Shown here piece by piece: positions 7,701-16,556 of a DNA stretch of 28,141 nucleotides; position 1 is the stretch's first letter; every line of letters starts with the position of its first letter. Under the pieces are notes generated by a model, which did no database searches, had not been told where the DNA came from, and worked only from the letters and a program-made list of their open reading frames with translations. This DNA is from an uncultured Lactobacillaceae bacterium. GTDB taxonomy: Bacteria; Bacillota; Bacilli; Lactobacillales; Lactobacillaceae. The stretch is taken from assembly GCA_934216625.1 (NCBI GenBank), contig CAKQCC010000010.1, positions 1 to 28,141 of the forward strand. The letters run 5' to 3'. A program made the position numbers and the translations under genes.

Positions 7701-10700
7701 GACTGGCAAAGACCGGACACCGCGTTTGGTTGGTAGCAAGACTGTTCAAGGCGGAGCCAATAATCCTCATATGAGTATTTCCGACGTTAAGGATGCTTAT
7801 AATAATTTAGGCCAATACGTTGGTGGCTATTACAAAGAACCGCGTAAATTCGCTAGTAATCCGTCTGAGTTAAATCAGTTTGCCGAAGGATTAGCTCCGG
7901 TTTCTACGACTAACCAAGTTGAAGGCAGTAATGAACCGGCTCCTTACGTTTGGAACAGTGATCCGGCTAACAATCAATCTCAAAACAACGTTTACCGTGG
8001 TTACAATTACTCTTACGTAATCCCAGTTGATTACAGTGGTGAAGGTAACTACAACGGTGACAAGCATGGTAACGTGCCAGTGAATGGTGACCGGTTAGTT
8101 GGTGAATTGCCGATTCCAATCTACAAGGACTACGTTAATAACCAAGGTCAAAACCAAGGCTCCAAGCAAGTTGGTACCTTTGACCTTGAATTAGGTAGCT
8201 TGCTTAAAGAAAATCAGGCTACTCAAAACGCCACAAATGGTCAGCCATTGCACGTCAATAACATTTATCACTTGCCAATCAATAATAATAATTGGAAAGC
8301 ACAAGGCAAAAACAACAATAATTGGTTCCAGAACTACATTGATACCCAATTCTTCGGTGGCCAGAAATATACTGAAAACAATCCAGACTTGCAAGGCTTT
8401 GAAAAGGATCAAGATCCGCAGGACTTGTACGTTGAATTCCAAAATGAAGCCGTAGCTGATCAAGGCAATGCTAGTAAAAACCACTTAGCCTTGTACATGG
8501 GCTTCAGTCCGATGAACATGCGTCACGTTGCCGATGTTGATGGTTCCGTAGCGAATGATAACCAAACTGGTGATCCACTGAATAATGACCGTGATTACAA
8601 CGTCAACCGGATTAACTGGGACTCAGACGTTGGTAGTCAAGGCAGTAATCCACTCAGTTTGCATTACCGTTACAGTAATCCAGAAGCTGCCAAAGTCTTC
8701 TACACTAACTTTAGTGGTGACTTGGTTGATGCTAATGATACCAACTTCAATTCCGACAGTGGCAACAAACTGACCGTTAATACGAATAACAATGGTAAGA
8801 ATGTATCAACTGAATATCAAGTTGGTAATGGTGGCAGCCTTAATTATCGGAAGCCTGAAGGTATCGTTAATCATAATGGTAAAGACAGTACCATTACTTT
8901 GAATGGTATTTCTGGTAAGAATGACACCTATCATTTCGATGATACCAATACCAATAGTGGAAATCCTGTTAATTTAACTAATGAATCACCAGCATACTTC
9001 TATGATGCAAAAGCTCAGAAGTTGTATAACGTTGATCCGAAGACTGATGAAATTAAAACTGATGATAACGGTCAACCAAGTGTTGCCGGAACTCGTAGTA
9101 ACAATAGCATTACGGGTAATGGTATCTCATTTAACAACGCTAGTTTTGATGGTAATGGCAATTTGACGAATTTAAATGCTAACGGTTATCAAGTTAGTAA
9201 TAATCGCGTCACTGAAACCCAAAACGTTGGTACCATTACGTTAAGCGATAATAAGTATAACGATAGTTCTGATTATGAGCCAACGTCAATTAGTATTAGC
9301 AATGGTGATTATAAGCAAGCTGATAATGGCACCGATGGTAATTTTGATTATGTTAACGGCCAAATCGTTGATCATAGTTATGATACTCCATCCACTATTT
9401 ACAGTAGTTACCAGAACGGTACTTTAACTTACAAGAACGGCGGCAAGTTAGCTTCTCAAGATCGTGCCAATGTTGATACTAGTAATCATAATATCACGGT
9501 TGACAACGTTACCTATGACTTGGGCCAGTACACTAATGGTCAAAGTAATCCTAACTTAGGAAATACCGACGTTTCCAAAGAAATTGGTACTTACGAGACC
9601 AAGAATGGTCAAGCAGCCATTGTTTACAATGACGGTAACGAATTGGTTAACGATCCGAATTACAATTCGAACAGTGGTACTTCTCAAGTTAAAATGATCA
9701 ACAGCGGTAAGCAGTTACAAGTTACTGATCCGAAAGGTGACCAAATGACCTATACTCTGTCCGGAGATAATAAAGGTGACACCGCTTCGGTAGTTGTTGG
9801 TCAGTATAATGATAGTAACAAGACGTTTAAATACAACAATAATGATTCTAATAATAATGAAACCATTAATACTGATAAGAACAGTCATCCATCCACTGCG
9901 TTTACCTTCACTGGTAATCATACGACTGGTATTAACGGACATGTAGTTCGCTGGACTAATACTGAGAATGGCCATGTCGCAGGTGATGCCGTTTCTGGCC
10001 AAGACGTGAACACTGCCCTTAATAATGGTGATGGAACTTCACAGTCAGAATTCGAAAACTACGCCCAGAGCGTTGATAACCAGGATGACAAAGATAATGA
10101 CGTCGGTGTTCCGTTACCAAGTCAGTTGAATACTGAAGGCTTCAGCAAGGATGCTGATGGTAACTCTACCAGCGTTGATTATGATAATGAACACTGGAAC
10201 GGTTACACTAAAGATAATATTAATCATAAGAACTTTGGTGTAAACAATCAGCACGACGCAATCTTGTTCGTTAACAACGATCAGGATAACAGCGTTCAGA
10301 ATGATGACAGTAATCAGGACTTTGTCCGTCGAGATACTGAACAGCCGAAAGTTAATGGAGTATTTGATGACATTCCGACCAATGGAACTCTAGTCAAACC
10401 TTCTTCAGTAACTAATCATCCAAACGCAGCACCTACCATTGAAGTTAACGGTAGTACAACACTTACAAATGATGGATTTAATCCAAATGATGCTAACAAT
10501 ATCCTTGATTATAAGACTCCAGATGGCAAAGCCCATTACGAATACAATACTAAGACTAATCAGTTGTACCAGTTGACTGATAACAATGGTAAGGACGTTA
10601 ACGATCCAACTTACTTCGTAACGCCAAAAGCTGCTGATGGATCTAACCTGAAGAATAATCCGATTGACAATGGTGATACCGCAATCGTAGTACCGTTTGC

Positions 10701-13700
10701 TGATCAGGTTCCGTCGAACGTATCCAGGCACTATCATTACATTACACCAGTCAACGTTCGTCCTGGCTACGTGCCGGATAATAAGGATGAATATGAAAAA
10801 GGTACCTTTGATGCCAACGGTAATTTCGTACCGAATGATAAGGACAAAGGTGATCTGAAGTGGGATCGTGCTCCAGAAACTTTGCACTTTATCGAATATG
10901 ATACGAAGAGCGGTAAGACTAGTTCGACTCCGTATTCCGTTACTTATTATCCAGAAACTGCTAAAGACCAAGCTGTTGGCACTAACGTGATGATGCCGAA
11001 CAATCCTGAATGGGATAAAATTATTCCACAACAGATTCAGAATGCTGGTTACACCCAGTTAGATAGTGGTGATACTAACGCCCCTGAAACTAAGATCGGT
11101 GGCAGTCAATTCTTCACCATTACTGACGGTGGTGCAACGACCGACGTCTACGTTGATAACAGTGGTTCTGGTTCCAACAGCACGAACCCGAATGATGCAC
11201 ATAATTACGTACCAGTTGGTCCAAAGAATAACGGTTATAATCCGAACTTGCCGATTGGTCCGCATAACTTGCCATTTATTCCGAATAGTCGACCGGTTCC
11301 AGCTGGTTTCCCTGATACCAAGAATAACCCGGACATCAATAATAACCACAACTTGATTCCGAGTCCTAATCATCAGCATTACGATCCGAATAATCCAGCT
11401 GATCATGATGGCTTGGTTCCAGATGGTCCGAACGGCTGGTTACCAGCTAACTCCGTTCCGGCAATTCAAGCTGACTTCGTAGTTAGTTACAACTTGAAAG
11501 GTAATGATGGTGGTAGTGATGAAAGCTCCACTCAGTTACCAGTTGCGGTTGACGTTGATCTGAATCATTCTCAGTTGAACACGACTTACACTTTGAGCAC
11601 CAAGAACATTCGTGAAGCCATCGTTAACGACGTGTTAGCTCATAACTACACTGATCATAATGGTCAGCAAGGTGACTTGATGTATGACTCCATTGAACGT
11701 GCTGAAAATGCGGCATACACACCGATTAAGTACCAGATCAAGGAAAACAGCAAAGGTGATTATCATGTTGTCTTGGCACCATCTTCTGCTGGCGGTAATG
11801 GTAATACCGATGCTGGACAATTTCAGTACACGCCATCTACTGCAATCATCAACTACGAAGGCATGACTTACGGTAGAGATGCCGACAGTAACAACATGAA
11901 GAATTCAATGAATAATAATGATAACGGTAGTGGTGAAAATACTTACGGCACTGACAAGTTCGGCCGGAAAGGTACTGACTACCGTAACGGTACGAAAGTT
12001 GAATCCGTGCTTGCTGAAGGTTACCAAGGCATGAAAGTTGACCCAAGCAGTAACCATGATGTTACCGCATTCTTCAACAACACCATTGGTTGGAGTATTA
12101 CCGGTCTTCAAGAAGAACACTTACCGAGTATCATCTTGGCAGGTAACGATACTGATTATCACCTTCGGAATGTTGATAACGAAAGTGGTTTAGTACTCCG
12201 TAATACACCGAATGGCGAAAACGATGGTAATCCGGTCAAGTATGGTCAATTCTGGAGTAATAGTGAGTTGAATAATGAACAAAATCACTTGAATGATGAA
12301 GACGCATTGTTCAACAGGAAGATTGATAGTCCTTCTAATGGTTCTATTACTTTAGAAGAAGCTAACTACAACCCGTCTAATGGAATGGTAAATGATAGCA
12401 GTAATGCTAGTAAGACTCTTCCTTATAATGATGGCTCTCATGCTGTTCTAAATAACGTTAAAGGATTGCCAAAGAATGAAGTTGCTGATAAAGTTGGTAC
12501 TTCTAAGACAGTCAATGGTAAAGAACAAGTTAACTTTGATGACAATACGACCGTAACTGATGGCTCAGTTGATCCGGTTGAAAAAGTCTTAGGTAATAGT
12601 GGTACCGACAGCGTTGTCGTTGGAAATGGTAGTAAGATTACTACGTATTCTCCAAACGAGGATAATAACGGTAGTACTAAGAATAGCGACTTCACGCTTC
12701 CTAGTGGTGAAATTGCGGTTACTACCTACGAACTGAACAATAATGACAATACTAAGGATCATCCAGTAACTCGTACTTATAATATTGGTAGTGACGGTAT
12801 TTACAGCGTTATTGGTAAGTATAGTAGTAATAATGGCATTGGCACGATTACCACTCAAAATGGTCAAACTATTACCAACGGCAGTCTTCTAGATTCCGAT
12901 GGTGAACCATTGAATGCCGACAGCAAAGGTAACTTGTACGTTGACCCGATTGACTATGATAGTGATAACATTGCTCAGAATTCCGTCAGGGTTGACAAGG
13001 ATAACAATAATGCTCTTGCTGTGAATGGTGTTGACTACTTGATGGGTCAAAGTATTAACCCGCAAACTGGTTCGACTGGCTTCCGTAATGATAATCTTTA
13101 CCAGGATGCTGGTAAGTACAACTTTGAAGACAGTACCAATACGAACACCGTAAACTTACACGGCGTTAGTTTAACCAACGGTGTCGGTGATACCGTGATC
13201 AGTGTCAAGGGTAATCAAGGTCAAACTCAAGGCAAGTCTGATAAATCAGCTAAAGCTGGTGATATCATCAGCGTTACCACTCCTGATTCAACGTTAGAAC
13301 CTGGTGAAAATTCTGATAAAGATAACTACACGACCTTCAACTTTGTTCTGGGTAATGATGGTGATCTTTACCAAGACTTTGGTACTTATACTGCTGGCGG
13401 TGCTAATAGTGCTCATGATGCTAATGGTAGCTACACGCCATACACGGTAACCTTTAATAATGGAGTTACGGTTGCTGATGGTGCTGCAGTTGAAGCTAGT
13501 GTTCAGAACAACGTTCCTGCTAACCAGGATAATAACAAGAGTACTAAAGGTAATTCTAATACACCAACTGAACCAGGCGGCAATGATGATACTAAGCCAG
13601 CTGGCGGCAACAATGTTGCTGACAACTCTGATAATTCTCAGGGTGGTTACGCTACTCAGCATCCGTACTTGAATGCGGTTCGTCATCAAGCCGTTCGGTT

Positions 13701-15414
13701 GGGCAGTGTTCGTCAGTCCGATATTGATCGGGCAATGAACCACTTGAACCGGCCGTCAATGAAATTGAGTGCTACCGCAATGTCAGTTCCGGCCGTTAAT
13801 AACCGTGACTTGAACCGGTTGTTAGCTCGAGCACCGAGAGTTGGCACGGGCGTGATTGACGTTCCGGTTGTCAGAACCGATACTCAAAACAATAATAACG
13901 GCGATGACAACAGCAACAACGGCAATAACCAGAACCCGAAGAAGCCAGGTACCCCGAATAAACCGGGTACTAACGATAATAAGGGCAACGGCACGAAACC
14001 TGGTCACCCTGGTAGCAGCAGCAATCAGCAGCAGAGTGCTAGCGATAATACCTACAATAACGGATCTGCGGTTCAACCGAACGGCAGCAACGGTACTAAC
14101 GGTAGCGCTAGTCAGCCGGTGAACCCGAACCACCCGACTAATAGTAACAGCGGTTCGAATCCGTCGGTTAATAGCGGCAGCGCCAGTGCTCCGGCTAGTA
14201 ACAACAATGGCTCGAATGCTCAACCGAGCAACCCGAGCAGTGCTAATTCGGCAAACAGTGATAACAACCACGCTAAGCAGCCAAGTAATCCGGGCAGCAG
14301 TTCGAATCAGACGAATCCTGGTAACAATCAACCGGTTGATAACCAGAGTTCAATCAATTTGAATTACTACGACCAGGAAAATGGCGAAACCGTGCCGAGC
14401 GGAATCGTCACTCTTGACGGTACCCGTGGTAACACCGTGCCGAACGATGCTTTAACTACTAACGTACCGGCTGATTACCAGGTCGCTAGCAACTTCAAGC
14501 CCGGCAGTTACTCCTACAACGACGGGACCGTTTCCATTCCGGTGGTGAAGATCAATCGTGGCAGTAACGGTAACAACAACAATCAGCAGCCGACTAATCC
14601 GAACAGCAACAATAGCAGTGCTACTGCTCCTTCGGATCATCGCGCTAGCTTGTTGTCCACCGCTAGTAGCATGATTGCGAACGCCATTAACTCCGCGAAT
14701 AATGATCTGAATAACGACATTAGCCGCAACAACAACAAGGGTGAAATTGAAAACCTGCAGAACGAGATCAAGAGTCTCGCTGCTTCTGCTTCAACGAAAC
14801 CTAACAACAACAATAATGGAAACCAGTCCAATCACGAAAGCAACCAGGACAATAACTCCAACTTTACTGACGTCACCAATTCATATGGTTGGCGTTACGC
14901 AAAGATTTTGGATAACGGTCAGCCGTTAACCCTTCACAGCAGTGTGAACTTGGGTGGCAACGGCGATCAGACCCTGAATGAGTTTGCGCCTGGCCAGCAC
15001 ACCACGTTCAAGATCTTGAAGACTTATAAGCAAGTACTGAACGGTAAGACTAACGTTCGGTTCTTGGTTCAAGTCTTTGACAAGACTGGGTTGGCTTCCA
15101 CGCCTGGTTACTACGGTTACGTCGATGGCAATCCGGATGAAGTTGAGAAAGCTTATTATAACTATGGTGATGGCTCCTTGAAGCAATCCAACCAGGGTTA
15201 TAACATTCAAGCTCGCAACTTCAACGGGGTTGAAATTCATTCCACTCCGACTGACTGGGGTAACCACAGTGGTTATGAACACTTTATTAAGCGCGGTCAG
15301 GTCCTTCACGTGGACAGCTTAGTTCCGGTGAGCGACTTGTACCGGTTCCAGCTTAACTACGGTGGTCATACCGCTTACGTAACGGCTAACAAGAATTTCG
15401 TAAAAGTACTTTAA
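4735..15414 (+). CDS. Giant secreted Asn/Asp-rich surface protein (3559 residues) with DUF5776-like C-terminus
   Basis: The ATG at 4735 follows GGAGG (4723-4727) and starts a KxYKxGKxW-like signal peptide (KAYKSKKFW at residues 21-29, hydrophobic stretch to about 46, probable cut after NHNVHA at 54). The longer frame from 4657 lacks these features. Order of the mature protein: a low-complexity lead; three degenerate BspA-like repeats (residues 205-480, each with LFDGM.NL); a very long Asn/Asp/Gly/Ser/Thr-rich beta-type body with recurring GxY units; a Pro-rich spacer near residues 2160-2240; a basic block near 2975-3050; an Asn/Pro/Ser-rich linker to about 3200; a MucBP-like segment; a short helical segment; and a DUF5776-like module from about 3383. 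It has no LPxTG, so it is probably held non-covalently. I saw no cysteine. Adhesion, aggregation or matrix formation is the likely role, but ligand and activity are unknown. It is monocistronic. Confidence 0.9.
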   Translation: MSKKALRNKVNFLKDTKYHVKAYKSKKFWMFAGLFAMMLGGSAMTANANHNVHADTTNGSNHVSNTKTQSEPQKSTLVSDHANNSAAGNLNNRQSAVSNVSAQSGNNQSSNAKATSVNVNVKANVGASNPLNNVAKRVGADDGSTPAQNVQNAVSGSSWDDNSHLTTTTDHNGNVTLNVTGGTLGKSSVTGSDNSIVHSYPQLATVSTINFSNNPTIDNLSHLFDGMDNLTKITGNATIAPDAKTNDAFAGAPSLNYLPKGYNLSDDGNTLYIGYDSSNPATIGNNNGDSANNSLLNNINGGQNTVLGAGAADALKNVKTVDFGPHVSVGSGDSLDHFFDGMNNLANVLNSQNIRGINNGSNANTSQDSVTGTGNSQFNYEPNMTFSSDGKTLQINGVVGQNDDTDDASNSLASQYALDPRFKNVKTVQFMNGAEGTGNLSHLFDGMSNLSSIEGSLKVPTNVNTDGIFNGTGMSSAAINNVQNFNRYELFNKYNSNGTPNVDQEADVTNGLDSINDLSKLVPSNDSFGNETLQNLPTDDTGKDAFGNTIDTNSNTAQLFFEPTTSTTDNRNIKAFSDANSISSPASSKNGNGQLYIAQNVSSYYVPYYQKGNINQFNFYNYNTGAKLTPNGADADGEYYWIGDNPSNSTFNNELPTDYQPESSNLVKSSSLDNYVYNAKTVNGNNQLAFKSGSTNTLDNTQPMYIGNLNQYSVPLVPDGSNDSNPQQTNPSQPKYAPYGTVDGTHHATDAVKYVFYDVNKKMNGGQATYSQTLAGNAIKNASDASNNGTPIYTYTLNYGNNKNAGNINQANVMSNLQGYTLYSNSSKGINNTVAGSNAPDGYYNDNADHNRYKGNVQTIYVNVAPKEAINHYDYMYNGANVDEPASNDGHAGLDTTQDLNNSMPEMPEGLQSGYYYDADDRNDNKISQTGNPSASQAYQIEVDNPDYNGTNQAKIPEAVMANVTKYNVPVKQTTVKALRTYYYMYTPTTGKDRTPRLVGSKTVQGGANNPHMSISDVKDAYNNLGQYVGGYYKEPRKFASNPSELNQFAEGLAPVSTTNQVEGSNEPAPYVWNSDPANNQSQNNVYRGYNYSYVIPVDYSGEGNYNGDKHGNVPVNGDRLVGELPIPIYKDYVNNQGQNQGSKQVGTFDLELGSLLKENQATQNATNGQPLHVNNIYHLPINNNNWKAQGKNNNNWFQNYIDTQFFGGQKYTENNPDLQGFEKDQDPQDLYVEFQNEAVADQGNASKNHLALYMGFSPMNMRHVADVDGSVANDNQTGDPLNNDRDYNVNRINWDSDVGSQGSNPLSLHYRYSNPEAAKVFYTNFSGDLVDANDTNFNSDSGNKLTVNTNNNGKNVSTEYQVGNGGSLNYRKPEGIVNHNGKDSTITLNGISGKNDTYHFDDTNTNSGNPVNLTNESPAYFYDAKAQKLYNVDPKTDEIKTDDNGQPSVAGTRSNNSITGNGISFNNASFDGNGNLTNLNANGYQVSNNRVTETQNVGTITLSDNKYNDSSDYEPTSISISNGDYKQADNGTDGNFDYVNGQIVDHSYDTPSTIYSSYQNGTLTYKNGGKLASQDRANVDTSNHNITVDNVTYDLGQYTNGQSNPNLGNTDVSKEIGTYETKNGQAAIVYNDGNELVNDPNYNSNSGTSQVKMINSGKQLQVTDPKGDQMTYTLSGDNKGDTASVVVGQYNDSNKTFKYNNNDSNNNETINTDKNSHPSTAFTFTGNHTTGINGHVVRWTNTENGHVAGDAVSGQDVNTALNNGDGTSQSEFENYAQSVDNQDDKDNDVGVPLPSQLNTEGFSKDADGNSTSVDYDNEHWNGYTKDNINHKNFGVNNQHDAILFVNNDQDNSVQNDDSNQDFVRRDTEQPKVNGVFDDIPTNGTLVKPSSVTNHPNAAPTIEVNGSTTLTNDGFNPNDANNILDYKTPDGKAHYEYNTKTNQLYQLTDNNGKDVNDPTYFVTPKAADGSNLKNNPIDNGDTAIVVPFADQVPSNVSRHYHYITPVNVRPGYVPDNKDEYEKGTFDANGNFVPNDKDKGDLKWDRAPETLHFIEYDTKSGKTSSTPYSVTYYPETAKDQAVGTNVMMPNNPEWDKIIPQQIQNAGYTQLDSGDTNAPETKIGGSQFFTITDGGATTDVYVDNSGSGSNSTNPNDAHNYVPVGPKNNGYNPNLPIGPHNLPFIPNSRPVPAGFPDTKNNPDINNNHNLIPSPNHQHYDPNNPADHDGLVPDGPNGWLPANSVPAIQADFVVSYNLKGNDGGSDESSTQLPVAVDVDLNHSQLNTTYTLSTKNIREAIVNDVLAHNYTDHNGQQGDLMYDSIERAENAAYTPIKYQIKENSKGDYHVVLAPSSAGGNGNTDAGQFQYTPSTAIINYEGMTYGRDADSNNMKNSMNNNDNGSGENTYGTDKFGRKGTDYRNGTKVESVLAEGYQGMKVDPSSNHDVTAFFNNTIGWSITGLQEEHLPSIILAGNDTDYHLRNVDNESGLVLRNTPNGENDGNPVKYGQFWSNSELNNEQNHLNDEDALFNRKIDSPSNGSITLEEANYNPSNGMVNDSSNASKTLPYNDGSHAVLNNVKGLPKNEVADKVGTSKTVNGKEQVNFDDNTTVTDGSVDPVEKVLGNSGTDSVVVGNGSKITTYSPNEDNNGSTKNSDFTLPSGEIAVTTYELNNNDNTKDHPVTRTYNIGSDGIYSVIGKYSSNNGIGTITTQNGQTITNGSLLDSDGEPLNADSKGNLYVDPIDYDSDNIAQNSVRVDKDNNNALAVNGVDYLMGQSINPQTGSTGFRNDNLYQDAGKYNFEDSTNTNTVNLHGVSLTNGVGDTVISVKGNQGQTQGKSDKSAKAGDIISVTTPDSTLEPGENSDKDNYTTFNFVLGNDGDLYQDFGTYTAGGANSAHDANGSYTPYTVTFNNGVTVADGAAVEASVQNNVPANQDNNKSTKGNSNTPTEPGGNDDTKPAGGNNVADNSDNSQGGYATQHPYLNAVRHQAVRLGSVRQSDIDRAMNHLNRPSMKLSATAMSVPAVNNRDLNRLLARAPRVGTGVIDVPVVRTDTQNNNNGDDNSNNGNNQNPKKPGTPNKPGTNDNKGNGTKPGHPGSSSNQQQSASDNTYNNGSAVQPNGSNGTNGSASQPVNPNHPTNSNSGSNPSVNSGSASAPASNNNGSNAQPSNPSSANSANSDNNHAKQPSNPGSSSNQTNPGNNQPVDNQSSINLNYYDQENGETVPSGIVTLDGTRGNTVPNDALTTNVPADYQVASNFKPGSYSYNDGTVSIPVVKINRGSNGNNNNQQPTNPNSNNSSATAPSDHRASLLSTASSMIANAINSANNDLNNDISRNNNKGEIENLQNEIKSLAASASTKPNNNNNGNQSNHESNQDNNSNFTDVTNSYGWRYAKILDNGQPLTLHSSVNLGGNGDQTLNEFAPGQHTTFKILKTYKQVLNGKTNVRFLVQVFDKTGLASTPGYYGYVDGNPDEVEKAYYNYGDGSLKQSNQGYNIQARNFNGVEIHSTPTDWGNHSGYEHFIKRGQVLHVDSLVPVSDLYRFQLNYGGHTAYVTANKNFVKVL
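5347..6165 (+). repeat. Three degenerate BspA-like (DUF285) repeats in the giant protein
   Basis: Each unit runs DG.TL.I, a variable Asn-rich stretch, then VKTVDF-type strand, and LSHLFDGMDNL or its variants HFFDGMNNL and HLFDGMSNL. The three LFDGM cores lie at about 5398, 5746 and 6061. The pattern matches BspA-type leucine-rich repeats found in lactobacillar adhesins. Here they are widely spaced, about 110 residues apart, with Asn-rich insertions. Confidence 0.7.
8767..13500 (+). repeat. Recurring GxY beta-type units in the body of the giant protein
   Basis: The clearest pair is at about 12700-12900 and 13252-13500. Both read (S/A)GEI.VTT, a variable acidic stretch, then (I/L)G(S/N)DG.(I/L)Y..(I/F)G(K/T)Y, followed 15-25 residues later by NG.T(I/V) and a final NG or DG. 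Weaker copies occur near 8767-8920 (QVGNGGSLNY), 9517-9640 (LGQY, IGTY) and 9697-9850 (VVGQY). No family name is recognised. Confidence 0.5.
13880..14346 (+). other. Asn/Pro/Ser/Gly low-complexity linker of the giant protein
   Basis: About 155 residues consist almost only of Asn, Ser, Gly, Pro, Gln, Ala and Thr with a few Lys. This separates the body from the C-terminal modules and probably works as a wall-spanning spacer. Confidence 0.75.
14347..14553 (+). other. MucBP-like segment of the giant protein
   Basis: The coding region gives a strand pattern INLNYYDQENGETVPSG, then GTRGNTVP, a GY-like turn at DYQVAS and a final VSIPVVKI, which is the order seen in MucBP-type domains (YxDxxG, GxxG, V.V at the end). 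The match is by pattern only. Confidence 0.45.
14880..15411 (+). other. DUF5776-like module, copy 2 (end of giant protein)
   Basis: It encodes about residues 3383-3559. Lobe one has WRYAKILDNG, LTLHSS, TTFKILKTY, and GYYGYVDGNPDEV; lobe two has GVEIHS, HFIKRGQVLHV, YRFQL and AYVTANKNFVKVL. The second lobe lines up with FIKRGTRLKV and MFITSNKTRVK in the 1506-residue protein. This copy is less basic and lacks the preceding GY-rich block. Confidence 0.75.
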
Positions 15415-15460
15415 AGCGTTCAAGCTTAGAGATTAGCTAGCTTAAAGCTTTTGACATATT

Positions 15461-15497
15461 AAGAAAAGGGTTCATTAATTTGAGCCCTTTTCTTTTT
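15461..15497 (+). terminator. Rho-independent terminator after the giant gene
   Basis: A 14-bp stem (15461-15474 with 15481-15494, one G-U) with loop TTAATT is followed by T residues. The A-rich 5' arm means it could also work on the opposite strand. Confidence 0.9.
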
Positions 15498-15555
15498 GCC
15501 ATAAAATATTAAAGTCTTCCGGATTGAAAATTAGTTATTTTAAGGGTGATTAAAC

Positions 15556-16536
15556 TTGAATCATTTCAAACGAATCTTACCCCTCCTAATCTGCGGGGTT
15601 AGTTTAGTCGGTGGCTTGGCGGTTGCAACCAACGCTTCCGCGAATGAACGGGTGATTCAGCCCGTCGTTCGTCACGCTCGGGTTGCGGTTGCTGACGCTC
15701 ATGCGCAAGTTGGTGACACTCAGCGTGATCAGATAACTACGCCGAAACAGCAAGCTGACGAAAATTATTGGACCAACCGGATCAACCGTTTCGCAGCTCA
15801 ACGGCGCTGGGCCCATCACCCCAGCGTGAATTTTAATTGCCGAGACGAAGGTGGTTTTAGGGCCGATCACGGTCGCTACCGAGTTCGTTCGGGCCTTTTG
15901 TACCGGTCCGGAAACCTTCATTACGTGTCGAACCGGGGAGTCAGGACTTTAAACCGGCTTCATCTTCATCATGATATTGATTTGCGCTACTGGACCGGTA
16001 GTGACGTTAGTATTAAGGGCCGGCCGAACCCGGGTGAATTTCGCCTAATGCGCCGGTTGCCCGGGATGCGAATGCGCTACTATTTTGACCCGATCGAGAC
16101 TTCCAGCCAGGAAGCCTGGATTTATTCGTACCGGGTTAAATACGGTGAAGGTTATCGTTACCAATGGGCGTATAGCAAGAATCCGCAGGCGATTAAGGCT
16201 TATCGGCACGGCTTGCGATTGATCCTCTGGGCCGGCAAACACCGGATCCCGATCATGTGGAACTGTACGCAGGGCCGTGACCGCTCCGGAGTGTTATCAT
16301 ACCTGCTGCTTCACATCTTAGGCGTGTCGGAACGCAATAATACCAATGATTTCTTGCTGACTAATTATTATCAGCATAAGTATCCGTACCTTTACCAGCT
16401 GCGGTTGTTAAAGATTTACCGAAACGTGATTAACCGGAATTACGGCAGCGTCAGTCGCTACATTCGAAACGTGTTGCACATTACACCACGTCAGCAGCGG
16501 CAGTTGAGAAGAGAGTATTTAGTTCGCGTTCGTTAA
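15556..16536 (+). CDS. Secreted tyrosine-protein-phosphatase-like protein (Y_phosphatase3 type)
   Basis: Translation starts at a TTG with AAGGGTGA just upstream (15542-15549). That start gives a clean signal peptide (FKRILPLLICGVSLVGGLAV, probable cut after NASA at residue 29), whereas no later start does. The mature protein has the family entry motif NFNCRDEGGF at residues 92-101, a close relative of NFRDLGGY, then LLYRSGNLH, IDLRYW, and the phosphatase P-loop CTQGRDRSG at 237-245, so Cys237 and Arg243 fit CX5R. The residue before the Cys is Asn rather than the usual His. Such enzymes hydrolyse phosphotyrosine or other phosphoesters; an exported version would act on the surface, on the medium or on a neighbouring cell. 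A second cysteine (Cys95) is present in the mature part. It sits alone between terminators, among surface-protein genes. The substrate is unknown. Confidence 0.85.
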   Translation: MNHFKRILPLLICGVSLVGGLAVATNASANERVIQPVVRHARVAVADAHAQVGDTQRDQITTPKQQADENYWTNRINRFAAQRRWAHHPSVNFNCRDEGGFRADHGRYRVRSGLLYRSGNLHYVSNRGVRTLNRLHLHHDIDLRYWTGSDVSIKGRPNPGEFRLMRRLPGMRMRYYFDPIETSSQEAWIYSYRVKYGEGYRYQWAYSKNPQAIKAYRHGLRLILWAGKHRIPIMWNCTQGRDRSGVLSYLLLHILGVSERNNTNDFLLTNYYQHKYPYLYQLRLLKIYRNVINRNYGSVSRYIRNVLHITPRQQRQLRREYLVRVR

Positions 16537-16556
16537 TTAAAGGATTTGATAAAATG

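Noticed and set aside
10405..11031. A 208-codon minus-strand open frame inside the giant gene
   Set aside because: It is a shadow of the Asn/Asp/Gly-rich codon pattern: its peptide is an unnatural run of Ile, Val, Arg and Ser, it shows no ribosome binding site, and the plus-strand frame is clearly coding. Similar frames at 13294-13743 and 13822-14331 were dropped for the same reason.
15451..15479. Promoter with a perfect TTGACA at 15451 ahead of the phosphatase gene
   Set aside because: The matching -10 would be ATTAAT inside the terminator loop, and a transcript from it would begin in the terminator. It is more likely a chance hexamer in the 3' untranslated region.
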